A stretch of DNA of 64,000 bases from Cytospora piceicola (lineage: Eukaryota; Ascomycota; Sordariomycetes; Diaporthales; Cytosporaceae). The stretch is from the NCBI GenBank assembly GCA_023375675.1, contig JALQBC010000026.1:1-64000 (forward strand). The letters run 5' to 3'. The translations under genes were made by a program, and so were the position numbers. The notes below the pieces were generated by a model. The model saw nothing but the letters and a program-made list of their open reading frames with translations, did no database searches and was not told the DNA's origin. Shown here piece after piece: positions 11,608-24,300 of the stretch; position 1 is the stretch's first letter, and each line of letters starts with the position of its first letter.

Positions 11608-12577
11608 ATGATGACTTCCCAATATGGAGGGCCCGGGGCAAAGAAGCGTCTTATCCTGAACGCTTTCGTGGAAATGTGTGAGTGGCGGCGTTGATATATA
11701 TGTTTTTAATCAGACTGGTCCCAGTTACGTGTCCGACACCACTGACATTGTAAACCCACATATGCAGGCAGTGGACACCAGTCGCCAGGTCTTTGGAGAC
11801 ATCCAGACGACCAATCATGGAGGTTCACCGACATAGATCACTGGGTTGAACTTGCAAAGTTGCTCGAGAAGGCCAATTTCCACGGCATTTTCATAGCTGA
11901 TGTCCTCGGTATGGAACGCAGCAACCTGCTATGCCCATCGCTGAGTTAAGGCTGACACAGCAGCACGTTTCCAGGAGGATATGATGTCTACAAGCAGTCT
12001 TTAGATCCAGCAATCATATCTGGAGCCCAGTGGCCTGTGAACGAGCCCCTCGCAGTAGTTTCAGCCATGGCAGCTGCAACACAGAGCATTGGATTCGGTG
12101 TGACGGTTTCTACCACATACGAACAGCCATATCATCTGGCCAGAAGACTGTCAACTATCGATCACTTGACGAAAGGCCGGTGAGTTCATGGTGATGTGGA
12201 TGGGTCAAGAGGTTAGATGTAGCTAACCACTTGGAGTCTCCCTGGGCAGCCTCGGCTGGAATGTATGTTTTAGAAAGCTCCAGAGATATTCCGCAAGCTC
12301 CTACTGACCAGACACTAGGTTGTGACGAGCTATCTGGACTCGGCGGCACGAAACATGGGACACACCGAGCAACCCCAGGTATGATACATGCCCCAATGAC
12401 CCCACTGATACTGCTCTGCTGTCTAACACTGCTCTACTGTCATCAAGCATGACGATCGTTACGCACAAGCTGAGGAGTACATGACTGTCATGTACAAACT
12501 TTTTCAATCATCTTGGCGAGATGATGCCGTGAAACTGGACCGTGAGAAGGGCATCTACACGTCCCCTGCCTCGACAT
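11608..12577 (+). pseudogene. FMN-dependent monooxygenase (NtaA/SnaA/DszA family), 5' part, split by insertion
   Basis: Exons: 11608-11677, 11768-11908, 11975-12179, 12250-12262 (a 13-bp micro-exon), 12319-12378 and 12448 to the breakpoint. They encode about 204 residues of a luciferase-like flavin monooxygenase: LILNAFVEMCSGHQSPGLW, DHWVELAKLLEKANFHGIFI, VLGGYDVYK, GFGVTVSTTYEQPYHLARR, then GWNVVTSYLDSAARNMGH built over the micro-exon. This is the flavin-binding half of the TIM barrel. Members oxidise small molecules with FMNH2 from a partner reductase (nitrilotriacetate, dibenzothiophene and others); substrate here unknown. After KGIYTSPA the frame enters the inverted-repeat end of the 35-kb block and meets a TAG at 12601. 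The rest of the gene resumes at about 47774. All splice sites remain intact and the exons show no RIP, suggesting a recent or well-contained disruption. Confidence 0.93.
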
Positions 12578-12990
12578 CGAGAGGCGATAATTTCCGATTT
12601 TAGTAGGTCTCAACTCTTAAGACACTGTTTCTAAAGTGTATTTTCGAATGTAATATATATATCTTAAGTTAAAACTTTGTTTTTAGAGTATATCCTCGAC
12701 CTTAACTACTAACCTCGACCTCGACCTCGACCTTGACTTCGACTTTAACTTTAACCTTAACTATAATGCTTCGTATACCTAGGAATATAATAAAAGAAGC
12801 CGTAACTAATACTAAAAACAGTTATTAGCTAGTAAGTAGATATTAAAATACGATATAAGCGACGTAAGAATCGTCGCTTAAAGGTTAGTTATAAAAGGCT
12901 TCCGGCGTAAAAGGGATAAAAAGGAAGGCTATTCGATTAAATACTAAAGGCGATAAAAGCAATAAATAGTTATAATCGTTTATATAATAT
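12578..12990 (+). repeat. Left terminal inverted repeat of the 35-kb element
   Basis: The outermost about 75 bp match the right end in inverse orientation. Next comes a run of GACCTCGACCTCGAC / TTTAACTTTAACC units (12691-12765) matching the inverse of GGTTAAAGG units at 45175-45235. The block around 12820-12990 matches the inverse of 44960-45100. RIP-type loss of CpA is weaker in the outermost about 60 bp than inside. Confidence 0.8.
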
Positions 12991-12999
12991 TTTAACGTT

Positions 13000-15900
13000 T
13001 AAAATTTATATATTTTAATCTAAATATCCTTACTTTTAATTATTATAAAGTTATTATCTTCGTTATTATTTATTAAAACTATTATTTACTTTTAGAACTA
13101 TCGTTATTATTATCGGTATAGTTAGCTTTAAAACTATCGCTACTATCGCTACCGTTGTTATTATTAATACTACTAGCGCTATCCTTACTTTTATCTACGA
13201 TATCGTTTAACGTTACCGCTTATACTAATAGCGATATACTACTCGATCTCGGCTAAAGGGCGGCTAGCTGTAATAATCGTCGATATATTATAAAATCCTT
13301 TACCTTCGGGGACTAGCGTTTTAAAAACCTTTCTAAAAAGTAACTATCGTTAGAATTCTAACGTTTTAAAGTCGACCTTAAATTCGAAATCGGCTATTAT
13401 CTAGTAGCGACACCTTTAGTAGCGATACTTTTAATAGCGACACCTACCTTACCCTTTTTAGACGTCTTCCCTTTCTTAGAAGCCTTACCTTAAGGTAATA
13501 GCTATAAAGTTTAACTACTATCGCTTTTAGTAGGCTCTTAACCTTTAAAATATATACGTACTTTTATATAGGTAATCGAAACGTCGTTATCGATTAACTT
13601 AAGTATATTGCGGTTTATATAGCAGCTATCTGTTAACCGGTATTATAAATAATTACTTTTTACTAAAAATAAATAAAGGTATTTAGGATATACGTATTCC
13701 TTTAAGTCGGTAAGGATACTGTCGTTACTTAAAAGGATATTTTAAAGCTTTTTAAAGAAGTTCTTAACCTTCTTTATAAAGTTTAACGGCTCGATTTTAA
13801 ATACTAAATAATACTCTACGGTATACTTTTTAAACCGGTAAGATATATTAGTCTCGAATTTATAATATTAATAACAGTATTCTTACGGTAATAGTATAAA
13901 GGTCGAGTTATAAAACTTATACTTTAAACTTTAAAGATATCGATAAATATAATTAGTTTATATAAATCTGTATTTATAAGCCTTATAAATAAAAGGGTTT
14001 TCCTTTTATTCGTTACTTTAGCCCCTTTTTTATAAACTGCGATCTTATATAGCTTTACAGTTATTTTAAGAATCTTAAAGTACCTATAATAAAAAAGGCT
14101 TTTAAATAGCCTTTTACGTTTAAACGGTAGCTTTGTCGATAATATTTATCTTACCTTTAAAATAAAAGTTAAAGTAAAAAATAACCTTTTTATAGGTTTC
14201 CGAATCTTTATATTTTTACTAATTATATTTTCTGTTAATCTCGATATAATAAACCGAGTATTAAAACGTCTTTAATAGCCTTTAGTTAAGCTTACTGTAG
14301 TCGTTTATATATTATTAGTAGAATTAGCTAGATTAATACTTATTAAAAACATTTATTATACTCGTTTAGAAAAAGCCGTATTTATAAACTATTATCGGAA
14401 GCGATCGCTTTTTTAAAAGTATATATTACTAACGGTATCTTTCTAAATCTACTTTATCTTTAAATCTCTTTTACTTCCCGGTATAGTCGATATAATCGTA
14501 ACGAAAGTATTTTCGGAAGAAGTTATAAGCTTAGTCGAGAATATTTTTTATATCGAAATAAAAGTTAATCTTAGAATAAGCTTTTAAAGCGATTTAATTA
14601 GAAAAGACTTTTTAGTATTATTAACACCGATACTACTAATTACTATAAAAGCAGTTAAAATAATACTAATACTAACTAATATCGAGGTTAAAAGAAGGGT
14701 AGTTTAAGTATAAATATCGGAAAGAAAACAGCTAGTTTTAACTACTTATAAGATAGGTATATAAAGGGTTTTACAGGTTAAGGTTTATAAACGACGAATC
14801 GGAAGCTTTTATTTTAAGACGTTCTTTTAAAGCTTATCGCTTTTTATTAAAGTTAAAGTTAAGTTTTTAAAATAAACCTCTCGTTAAAATTTATAATAAG
14901 TAAATAAACTAAGCTAGCTAAAATAAAAAATCCGAGCTACTTATAACCTTATTAGTAATATTACTATTTTAAGTAATATTACGAAACTTATTTTAAAAGT
15001 TTTTTACCGGATCGAATAAGTTTAGGTATATAATAAGTCTAACTACCGGTAATAAAAGACTTTAATACCTTAAAAATATTACCGAGTTCGAAGGTTTTTA
15101 TATAATAGTAACGTACCGGAAAAGGCTATTTTCGAATAAGACGATCGGGAAGCTTTAACGGTTTATAATTAACTATTAAACCTTAAGTATAAAGTTTAGC
15201 GAATAGCGGTTATTTATCTTTTAGTTACTAACCTTTTAAACGGCTTAAGCGACTTATTATAAGATATTATAAATAATCTAAAAGAGAAACCGTTTTTAAT
15301 AAATATTTAGTTTAAGCTTATAAAGGTCGAAGCGTATTATAGCTTTATTATATTTTATATAGAAATTTAACGAAATTAATATAGTATATAAAATACCGAT
15401 CGTATAGCTAAAGGAGCGTAGCTAATTATAGTAAGAGATATAGAAAAGACAGATATACGTCTCGTCGAGAAGTATATAGGTTTTAAACTCCGATTTACCG
15501 AGGCCGTAGTTTTTAAAAATAACTAAACAGCTTTATTAAATCCGGAACGCCTTTTAAACCGATACGTTGTTAAAAGATCGGTTCGTATTATAATAAAGCG
15601 TAAGAAGCAGATGTTTAGCCTTTACGAGCTTCTCTTTTAAAAGCCGTGTCTTTCTTTTAATAAAGACGGTTTTAAAAACTATCTCTAAGTCTTTATTCGT
15701 TATATCGGCCTATTCCTTTAGCCGAGCCTAACGTTTCCGGTTAATAAGCTCTAATAGAGGTCGAGCTATTATAAAGTTCTCTATAGCGACGGTAAGCTAT
15801 TAGAAAACGAGAAGGCGTTAATCTTAAAGCGTTTCGAAATCTTATAAAACCCTTTACTAATAAATAGCGACTATAAGGTTTAAAATAAATATATCCGGGC

Positions 15901-17010
15901 CTTTTACTTAGTTAAAGAAGCTTATAATAACTACTAAATTAGCCTTTATATAGTAGTATAAGGCCTTTTAACGAAAAGCGAAAGGTATAAAAGCCTTTAA
16001 AGATACTATAAATAAGAATATAAAGAAGAAGACGTTTTAGCTAATTAAAAAGTTAAAAGCTTATAGCTTTAAAATTTCGGTTTCGTTAGCTTTCGACGAA
16101 GTAATATTAGCCGAAGGGATTTTATAAAAGTTTTGTTAAAAGCTATTTATAACGTTTTTAATACGTTTGTTATACTATATTTAAGAAAGGCCAGGTATAA
16201 ATACTTCGTTTTTTCGAAAATAAAACAGAAATATATAGCCTTTTAATTTAAACGTAAGAATATCTTTAAAAGCGACTAAAAACACTTTATCGCTAACCTT
16301 TTAGTTAAAGACTGTTTAAGCGATAATTACGTATCTGTTTTTAATAACGTAAAGCTAAAATAAACCCTCGGGTATCGTATAAAACTAGTCGGCTAGTTAG
16401 TTTTCTTTTTTAAAGGTTAGCTTTAGCTAAGATTATTAGTATTAATCTATCGAAATAAAAAATAAGATAGTTTTTAACTTACTATCGATAGCTTAGTTAA
16501 TAACTAACTAGGTATTATAAAAGGTTAGTCGGCTATTAGGTAGTCTCTTCGAAAGGTTAGCTATAAAGCAGATATAATTAGTATTAAGATAAAGTAACTA
16601 TTCGATAAAGAAAGGGGGTTTAGCTTACTGTAAATAATATTTTAGATATTATATACCCGGATATATAGTTAGTTATTAGTATTTACTGATATATCGGCTT
16701 CGGAGTTAGCTTAAGAGGTAGTTTATCGCGTTTACTTATAATAGTAGTAGTTTAAGGTCGGAATATTTAATAAGAGTTTAGATATTTAATATTATTAAAG
16801 CAATATATACGTAGTATATATTACGAAAAGTATAAGGAAGTAGGTAAGGTTACGAAAAGTTAAATAAAAGAGGTAAAGTTATAAGAAGTATAAAGTATAA
16901 AGGAGGTAATTACGTAAGGTATAAAGTTTAAGTATATAAGGCGTCCGTTTAAAAAAGCCTTTACTAAAAGACAGTAGGTATTAAAATAAAGCCGAGTTAC
17001 CGAAATATAT
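13000..17010. other. Dead element interior, no gene
   Basis: Uniform RIP-type sequence: TA-rich, CpG retained, CpA/TpG nearly absent, stops in all frames. Not recognisable as any particular protein relic by eye. Confidence 0.6.
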
Positions 17011-17015
17011 TTAAA

Positions 17016-17294
17016 AACTACGATTAGCCTTTTTAGTATATAATTCGTATATAATTCGAAATAGCCTGTTAGCTATATAGTAGTTCTTTTAAATAAATAA
17101 AAAGCTTAAAACTTATAATATAAAATAGTATAAGGTAATAAGACTGTGTTTAGAAACTACGATTAGCCTTTTTAGTATATAATTCGTACGTAATTTAAAA
17201 TAGCCTGCTAGTTATATAATAGTTCTTTTAAATAAATAAAAAGCTTAAAACTTATAATATAAAACAGTATAAAGTAATAAAACAGCGTTTAAAA
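17016..17294. repeat. 139-bp tandem duplication in the element
   Basis: Two copies offset by 139 bp, each starting ACTACGATTAGCC and running through AGTAGTTCTTTTAAATAAAT-like sequence to a GTGTTT/GCGTTT end. The differences seen are mainly transitions. Confidence 0.85.
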
Positions 17295-19538
17295 AGCTAT
17301 GTCTAATAAAGGTACTTAAGAAAGGTGCTTAATAAAGGTACTTAAAAAAGCTGTTTAGTAGTCTGTTATTACTACGTATCGAAATAAGCAGTTTATAATC
17401 GATAATCGAGGTTTTCTATCTTTAAGCTTACTATTTTCGATAAACGCGAATATAACCTTTAAAGACTAAAAGCTAACTCTATCGAGATTTATTCTTATAT
17501 AAAAGACGGCTAAAAAAATAATACCGTCGACTAAGTATAACCTCCGTCGCTTTACTAATTAGTAAGGGATTTTAAATAAAGCCGACTATAACCGTTTAAT
17601 AGTCCTTTTAACGCTATAGGAATTTATATTACTATAGAACGACCTTTTTATAAAAAAGCTGTTACCTTTTATAAACTTATTAATTAAAAAGATTAAAAAC
17701 CGTACTTTAAAGCTAAAATATTAAACGAAAAAAGGTACCGTTTTAGATTATATTACGGTTTATACCTTTTCCTTTATATCTATTTAAAGTTATACTAATA
17801 TCTTATTAGTCCGAGCTTTAAGAATAAGACCGGCTTAACGTAATATAGCGTGTATAGCCTTTTCTTAGTAAGCCGAAAAAACTATTCGATATAACAGTTT
17901 TAAAGCTATACTAATAGATTATCGAACGGTATATCCTTTTAAATAACGGCTAAAAAGCGTAATAATGTAAACCGCTTTTTACTAATTTATTAATCGCCGA
18001 TACTTTAGCTTATAAAAACTTATAATATAGCGTAGATATATACCGTATACTACTACTTAAAGTTTTCGATATTATCGTTATAAACTACTAGAGTATATAT
18101 ACGTATATAAAACGTAAAAGGATACGGTCGGTATCTGATATATTGTAAAAAGAGCTTATTAGGTTAATCGTATAAGATTTAAAGGTAAAGTTTTTTCTTT
18201 TAATAATTACAGATAAACCCGTTTATAAACTAATATATAAAACGATCCTTTAATATAATAAACCCGACCGGCTACTAGTAGATAATACGATAATTATCTT
18301 ACCGAAGTATAAACTTTTATAAGAAAGGAATTAACTATAAAGATAAAGTTACGTTTTTATAGTTATCCTGCTAAAACGAAAGCTCTTTTTAAATAAAAGC
18401 TCTTCCGATAAGGTAGGAATATACGTTAACTTATATAAAAGCTAGCCCCGAGCCGTTCTAATAGCTATTCCGCTTAAACAAACGTTACTTTAAAGAAAAG
18501 ATATTATATAACTATAATAAAAGCTAAAACAGTTCGTTTTTAAATAGCTAATATAGCTAAGAATTATCGATATACTTATTATATCTCTTATCTCGGACTA
18601 AAAGTTATTAGCCGACGATACCTTTATAGATCTCTTCTACGTTAAAAAACGTATATTTCTTATATACTAAAAGACCGGTATCGAGCTTTTATAGCTTAAA
18701 GTAAAGCTAAAAGAAGGTATTTTCTTTTAAACGCCGAGCTAGCTTTAAAAAAAGCTCGACTAAAAGGGTATTCCGTATTTTATCGATAAGAAGAAAAGTA
18801 AAGAGAAAGTAAAGCTAATTATACGACTTTTATTAAATAACGAAAGTATCTTTTCTAATATACTAATATATAATAGGGTTCTGCTTATCTTAAAAAGTAC
18901 TTTTAAACAGAAGTACCTGGATATATTAGTATAAGCGCGGCGGAAAAAGATCTTATATATTAGTTTCCTTTATAATAATAAAGAGCCTTTTATTAAATGT
19001 ATTATTTAAAATATTTTATAAAAGATAAAAAGATTAGGTATAAGTATAAGTATAAGACCGACTAAAGAATAATAAAAATAATCGAAAAGCGGAAAGTAAA
19101 TAAGATTTATCTTACTTTTATTTAGTAAACTTATAAACTAGTATTACATTACTTATACTTTAATTTAAGCAGGTAAATACCGGTATTAAAAATAAATATC
19201 TGCCTTTATAATTAAGTCGGTTTAACTTAATTATAAAAATAAAGCTAAAGCTTAAATAGAGTTAAAATAGTAAGGCTAAACGTATCCTTTTAGCATATAG
19301 CTAATAATACGTATACCGCTTTCTTTAAATAAACGTTAAATTATAAAGCTATTACTATCTTTACTATACTGTACTATATCTTTCTCTTACTACGCTGTAC
19401 CGGATATTATAACGATCGGTCGGAGGTATTATAGTCGGGGCTATCGAAGCGTAAAGGGTTAATTAAAGAATAGCAGATAAAGAGGTTATATAAGGTTATT
19501 ATTTAAAGTTAGAAATTATTATATAATCGGTTAGATAG

Positions 19539-19725
19539 ATATCGCGGTTAAAGAGATCGCGGTTAAAGGGATTACGGTTAAGGATATTACGGTTAAAAAT
19601 ATTACGGTTAAAGAAATCGCGGTTAAAGAGATCGCGGTTAAAGAGATCGCGGTTAAGGATATTGTAGTTAAAAATATCGTAGTTAAAGATATCGCGGTTA
19701 AGAATATTATTATCGAAGGCTATTA
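19539..19725. repeat. 15-bp tandem array (ATCGCGGTTAAAGAG)n
   Basis: About a dozen units of 15 bp with variants ATTACGGTTAAGGAT and ATCGTAGTTAAAGAT. The period is a multiple of three, so it may be the relic of a protein with a five-residue repeat, or a non-coding minisatellite. Variation is dominated by C/T and G/A changes. Confidence 0.9.
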
Positions 19726-20879
19726 AAGCTTAAGATATTAGTTAAAAAACGGTAAAGTAAAGGTTATTATTTTAAGTCTTATCGGGTTTCTGTACTTTTT
19801 AACCGTTATAATAATCTTCGAAAAGTTAAAAAGATATATTTAAATTATAATATTTAATCTGTCCCGACTTTCGAACTAGTATTTTATAGTATACTAACTA
19901 TACTCTTTATAGTATTTCGTACCTTATATATTCTAGCCTTTACTTTCGAGACTGCTTTATCCGCGACCTTTACTTTATAGTTTATTTAAAAGCTTTATAG
20001 TTCGGCTTTTACTAAGGCCTTCGAGATCGAATTAATAACCTTTACTAAATAACGTTCCCGTTCTCCTATTTATATACTATAAGCCTTAATAAACTACTTA
20101 TTCCGTTCGAAAATATAAGCCTTTTTATCTAACTGCTTATTTTTAGCTTTAACGTAACGTTTTCTTTCGGAAAGCCGACGTTTTTAGTTAAAGATATAAC
20201 GCTCCCTTTCGGTTAAATAATAGCCGAGATTTTAAAGCTGCCTTTCTTTATCTATAAGGTAAAAAGAAAAATCTTAAAAGCGCGTTACTTTTTTATCGAT
20301 ATCGGATAATGTAGTACTATGTTTTATAAAGCTAAACTTAAGGTAGCTGTCTTAAATAATCCGGATAAGGTAGATAAAAATATTAGAAGTATTGTTTAGG
20401 TTTTTACGTAAGTACTTATAAAGAGCTTAAGCTTTACCGGTTATACTATTTATAACGGCCTCCGGTCGGCTTAATATTAATATCTAAAATAGTTAGATCT
20501 GCTAATTAAAGCTTTATATATAAGTTTTATATTAGATATAAGTACGGAAAGGGCTATATAAGCTCGATAAATTAAAATTAGGTATTTATATACTTATAAA
20601 GGTATATTAAGCTTAGTTAAACTAAATATTAAATACCTTAAGTTTACTTATTATTTTACCTTAATAACTTTAAGATTAAATTATAATACTAAGATAGTAA
20701 CTACTAATAATACTTAACGTTTACTTATTTTACTTTAACCTTATATAATATATTATTATATAGACTTCCGAAGGGTTTAATAGCCTTATATATGTATAGC
20801 GTTTATAAAATCGATCGTAAGGAATACTATAGCTATAAGAGATTATTACTATAGTTATTATAACTAGCTAGATTAAAAA

Positions 20880-21300
20880 TACTTCTTTTAGCAGATCCGG
20901 GGTAAAGGCTAATAGTAGTTTAACTAAATATAGTAAGCGTAACTTAGATTATATATAGTACGTAGGTAATTTAAGCCTTTTTTAACAGGTCCGGGGTAGA
21001 GTTTTTAGTTATACGTTAGCTTAATACGGTAAGCGTTAATTAACTACGGCCTTTTTCTATAGATCTAAGATAAAGGTAAGTAATAGTTTAACTTAATATA
21101 GTAAATATAACTTATATAAAACGGTAGGTAATTTAAGCTTTTCCTAGTAGGTTTAAGGCGGAGTTTTTAGTTATAAGTTAGCCTAATACGGTAAGCGTTA
21201 TTTATATATAGCCTTTTCTTATAGATTTAAGATAAAGGCTAATAATAGCTTAACTCGATATAGTAAGCGTTATTTAACTGCTTTTAATATAAGCTAACCT
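20880..21300. repeat. Irregular tandem array, copy A (five units)
   Basis: Units spaced 75-95 bp share a core like AGATCCGGGGTAAAGG / AGATCTAAGATAAAGG followed by TTTAACT-AATATAGTAAGCGT. The same core recurs at 36690-36915, in the same orientation. Confidence 0.8.
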
Positions 21301-24300
21301 TTACTACTTAATTAAAGGTATTATTCTTAGTCTTAAGTTTTTATTTATTAAAATAATTTATCGGATCGGTTTAAAAGGATACTAGAAATATAGTATATAC
21401 TGTTTATTGTTTAATAGTTTACTTTTAAGTAATATATATTAATTTATCGGTTTTTATTATAAAGAGGTCGTTTATAACAGTATAGTTAGTTAGTATTAAG
21501 GAAACTACTTACTTAATAAGTATCGAAACTTACTTTAGCTAAGTCGAAAATAATAGCTACTTTCGTTTTAAGCTAAAAACTAATAAAACTAAAACCGTTA
21601 TTACTATAATCGGCGTATTACTTATCGGTTATATTAGTAATAACTTTACTATTATTATTCGACCGGAGGACTATATACTAGCCGCGAGAAGTATAGTAAC
21701 TATTTAATATAGCGACGATATATTAAGGATACGAAGTTATTAGGTAGTAAAACCCTTTACGTTTTTAAAAACCGCGTTCCTTTTAAATACGGTTAGCTAT
21801 ATCCTTTTTAATATAATTTAATTATCTCGTATACTATTAAGACTTATAGTATAGTTAAATTTTAACGTTTTCGAAATATTACTTTATTTCGATTTATTAA
21901 AAGCGTAATATATATACTTAAAACCGTATCTGTTTATACTAATAAACGTTAAAAGATATAGTATTTTAAACTTTAAATAAATTATTTTACTTTTATTTTA
22001 TCTTTTTACTAGTTTTAGCTATAATTTTAAAGTTAGACCTTACTATTACCGGGACTTAATTTATACTTTACCGTACTTTATTCTTAACTATATATTCTTA
22101 CCTTTTTACCTTTAGTCGTAGATTAAACGTATACTATTCGAAAATCTAACTATATAAGGCTGGAAACTTAACTTAAATTATAGCTATTAAAAGTCGTCTG
22201 TTAACTTAAGTTAATTACCTTTAACTATAATTTACCGTCTTTTATACTAACCTTTTTCTCGATACCTACCTTTTAATATATTCTTTTTATAAAGCTATAT
22301 CGAACCTTTAGTTAAGGTTTACGTTAACTATTAAAGTACCCCTGACTTTACGTTATATTATAAAAAGTATATACTCCCGGAGCTTAACACTAACCTAAGA
22401 AAATAAACTAAAAAAGAGCTGTTACTATACGCCGTTATATACGATATAGGTATACTATAAGAGCTTTTTTAATCGGTATATAAAGAGGTAAGAAAGGCTT
22501 TAAACTTAAACCTTAAGCTTATATAAACATTTATAAAAGATAAGTATAGTTTATAAGTAAATATAAAGGCTATAAAGGTATAGATTCTCGAAAATATTAT
22601 CTACAAGATTATTAAATAACTATAGCCGATAGCCCTTTTTACAGCGACGTTTACTTTAACGTTACCTGCTTAAGCTTTTAAAAAAGACTATTCCTTTTTT
22701 AATATCTTCCTTTCTTTATAGTAAAGGCCTAGTAATATATTCGATATTACTAACTCTAATCCTACCTACCGGATAACAGTTATACTCGATATATTTTTAA
22801 CCGTTTTAAAAACGTTAGCCTTAAAGCCTATTAATAACTAAAGCTTTTTACCGGTATTAGGTAAGCTTTATAAACTATTAACTCCTCTTCCGAAGCGGCC
22901 GATATATTAAAGGTATATAAGCGCGGATATATCTTAATAGGTCTCGGACGTAACAGACGTACTCTCTATTAACTTTACTTTAAACCTCGGCTGTAGCCGC
23001 TCCGTCCTTATTATTTTAAGCTAAAGGGCGGCTATATAAAGGAGCTTTACGTAGCTTTAAAAACCTTATAGGCGTAATAAAAACCTTAAAACTTTAATAT
23101 TTTTAATTTAAAAGAACTTATTATAAGCTTAAAACTTACTATTTAACTTTATCGAAATTATCGATACTAAGTACTTAGATATTACCGTTATCTTAATAAG
23201 CGAAGAGAGTAACTAGAATAAGGCTATATAGGTTTTCTTTTAAAATATAACGGATATTAATAAGCGGGCCTTTATAATAAAGATATATACTATAGACGTT
23301 CGGCAGACTATATTAAACTAAGTCGACGTTTTTTCGAATATTATTAAGAATATAGACCGGGTAAGTAAAACGATAAACTAAGTAGTTAATAAAATAAGGC
23401 GTTTTAATATAACGATTTTTAACGATAACGGTAAGGAATCCGATAGCGCCGATTATAATAAACCCGCTAAACGTAAAGCCTATTATAATAACGTAATAGA
23501 AATATAATATTAGACTAATAGTTATAGTAAAGTAATAAAGTATTAAGGTCTGTTATATATAATATACTATTCTTATTTAATTTATCTTACTTATAAATTC
23601 TAATACCGTTATAGCTATAGTTCGAGTATACCTATTATATATCCTGTTTATTAATTAATTATTAAAGATATAGTAAGTAAATCTATTGCGTTTTTATATT
23701 ATATCGAAAGTCTACTTAAAAAGGAAATAGTTAGGGTATTAAACTAAGTTAGATCGATTTAAATCGGTTTAACTTAATAAATCTCGTATTTAGGCTAAAA
23801 ATAGCCCCCGGCGTACTTAGGCTATATACTTTTAAATCTTTAATTTAGTCCGACCGGGTTAGAATACTGCCGGAATCTGTATTTCTTACTTAAATTTAAT
23901 AGGTATAGTAGTTATTTTATAGTAATTAAACTAATTTATTTAATTACTTTTATTCTAGGTTATATAATAAGGCTATCGTATACCTTTTACGATTTTTCTT
24001 TATAGGTAAAGGGTATTATAAAGTTAAGTAAATAGTAGCTATATCTACTATAAAGACTACCGTTTATATACCGGCCCCGAAAGTTACTTAGCTACTTTAT
24101 ATAGGCTATATAACGTTATTATACTTACCGGGTAAGATATATAACGGTAAATATTACTACTAGATTAAGTAAGTAAGAGATAAAGAGTAATTATTATAGT
24201 ATTTAAAGCTAACCTTATAGTTAACGTTATAATTAATATTAAGATTAAAGTTAAAGGATACTAGAATTAGTATCTTTACAGGCTGTTAGTAATACTACCT

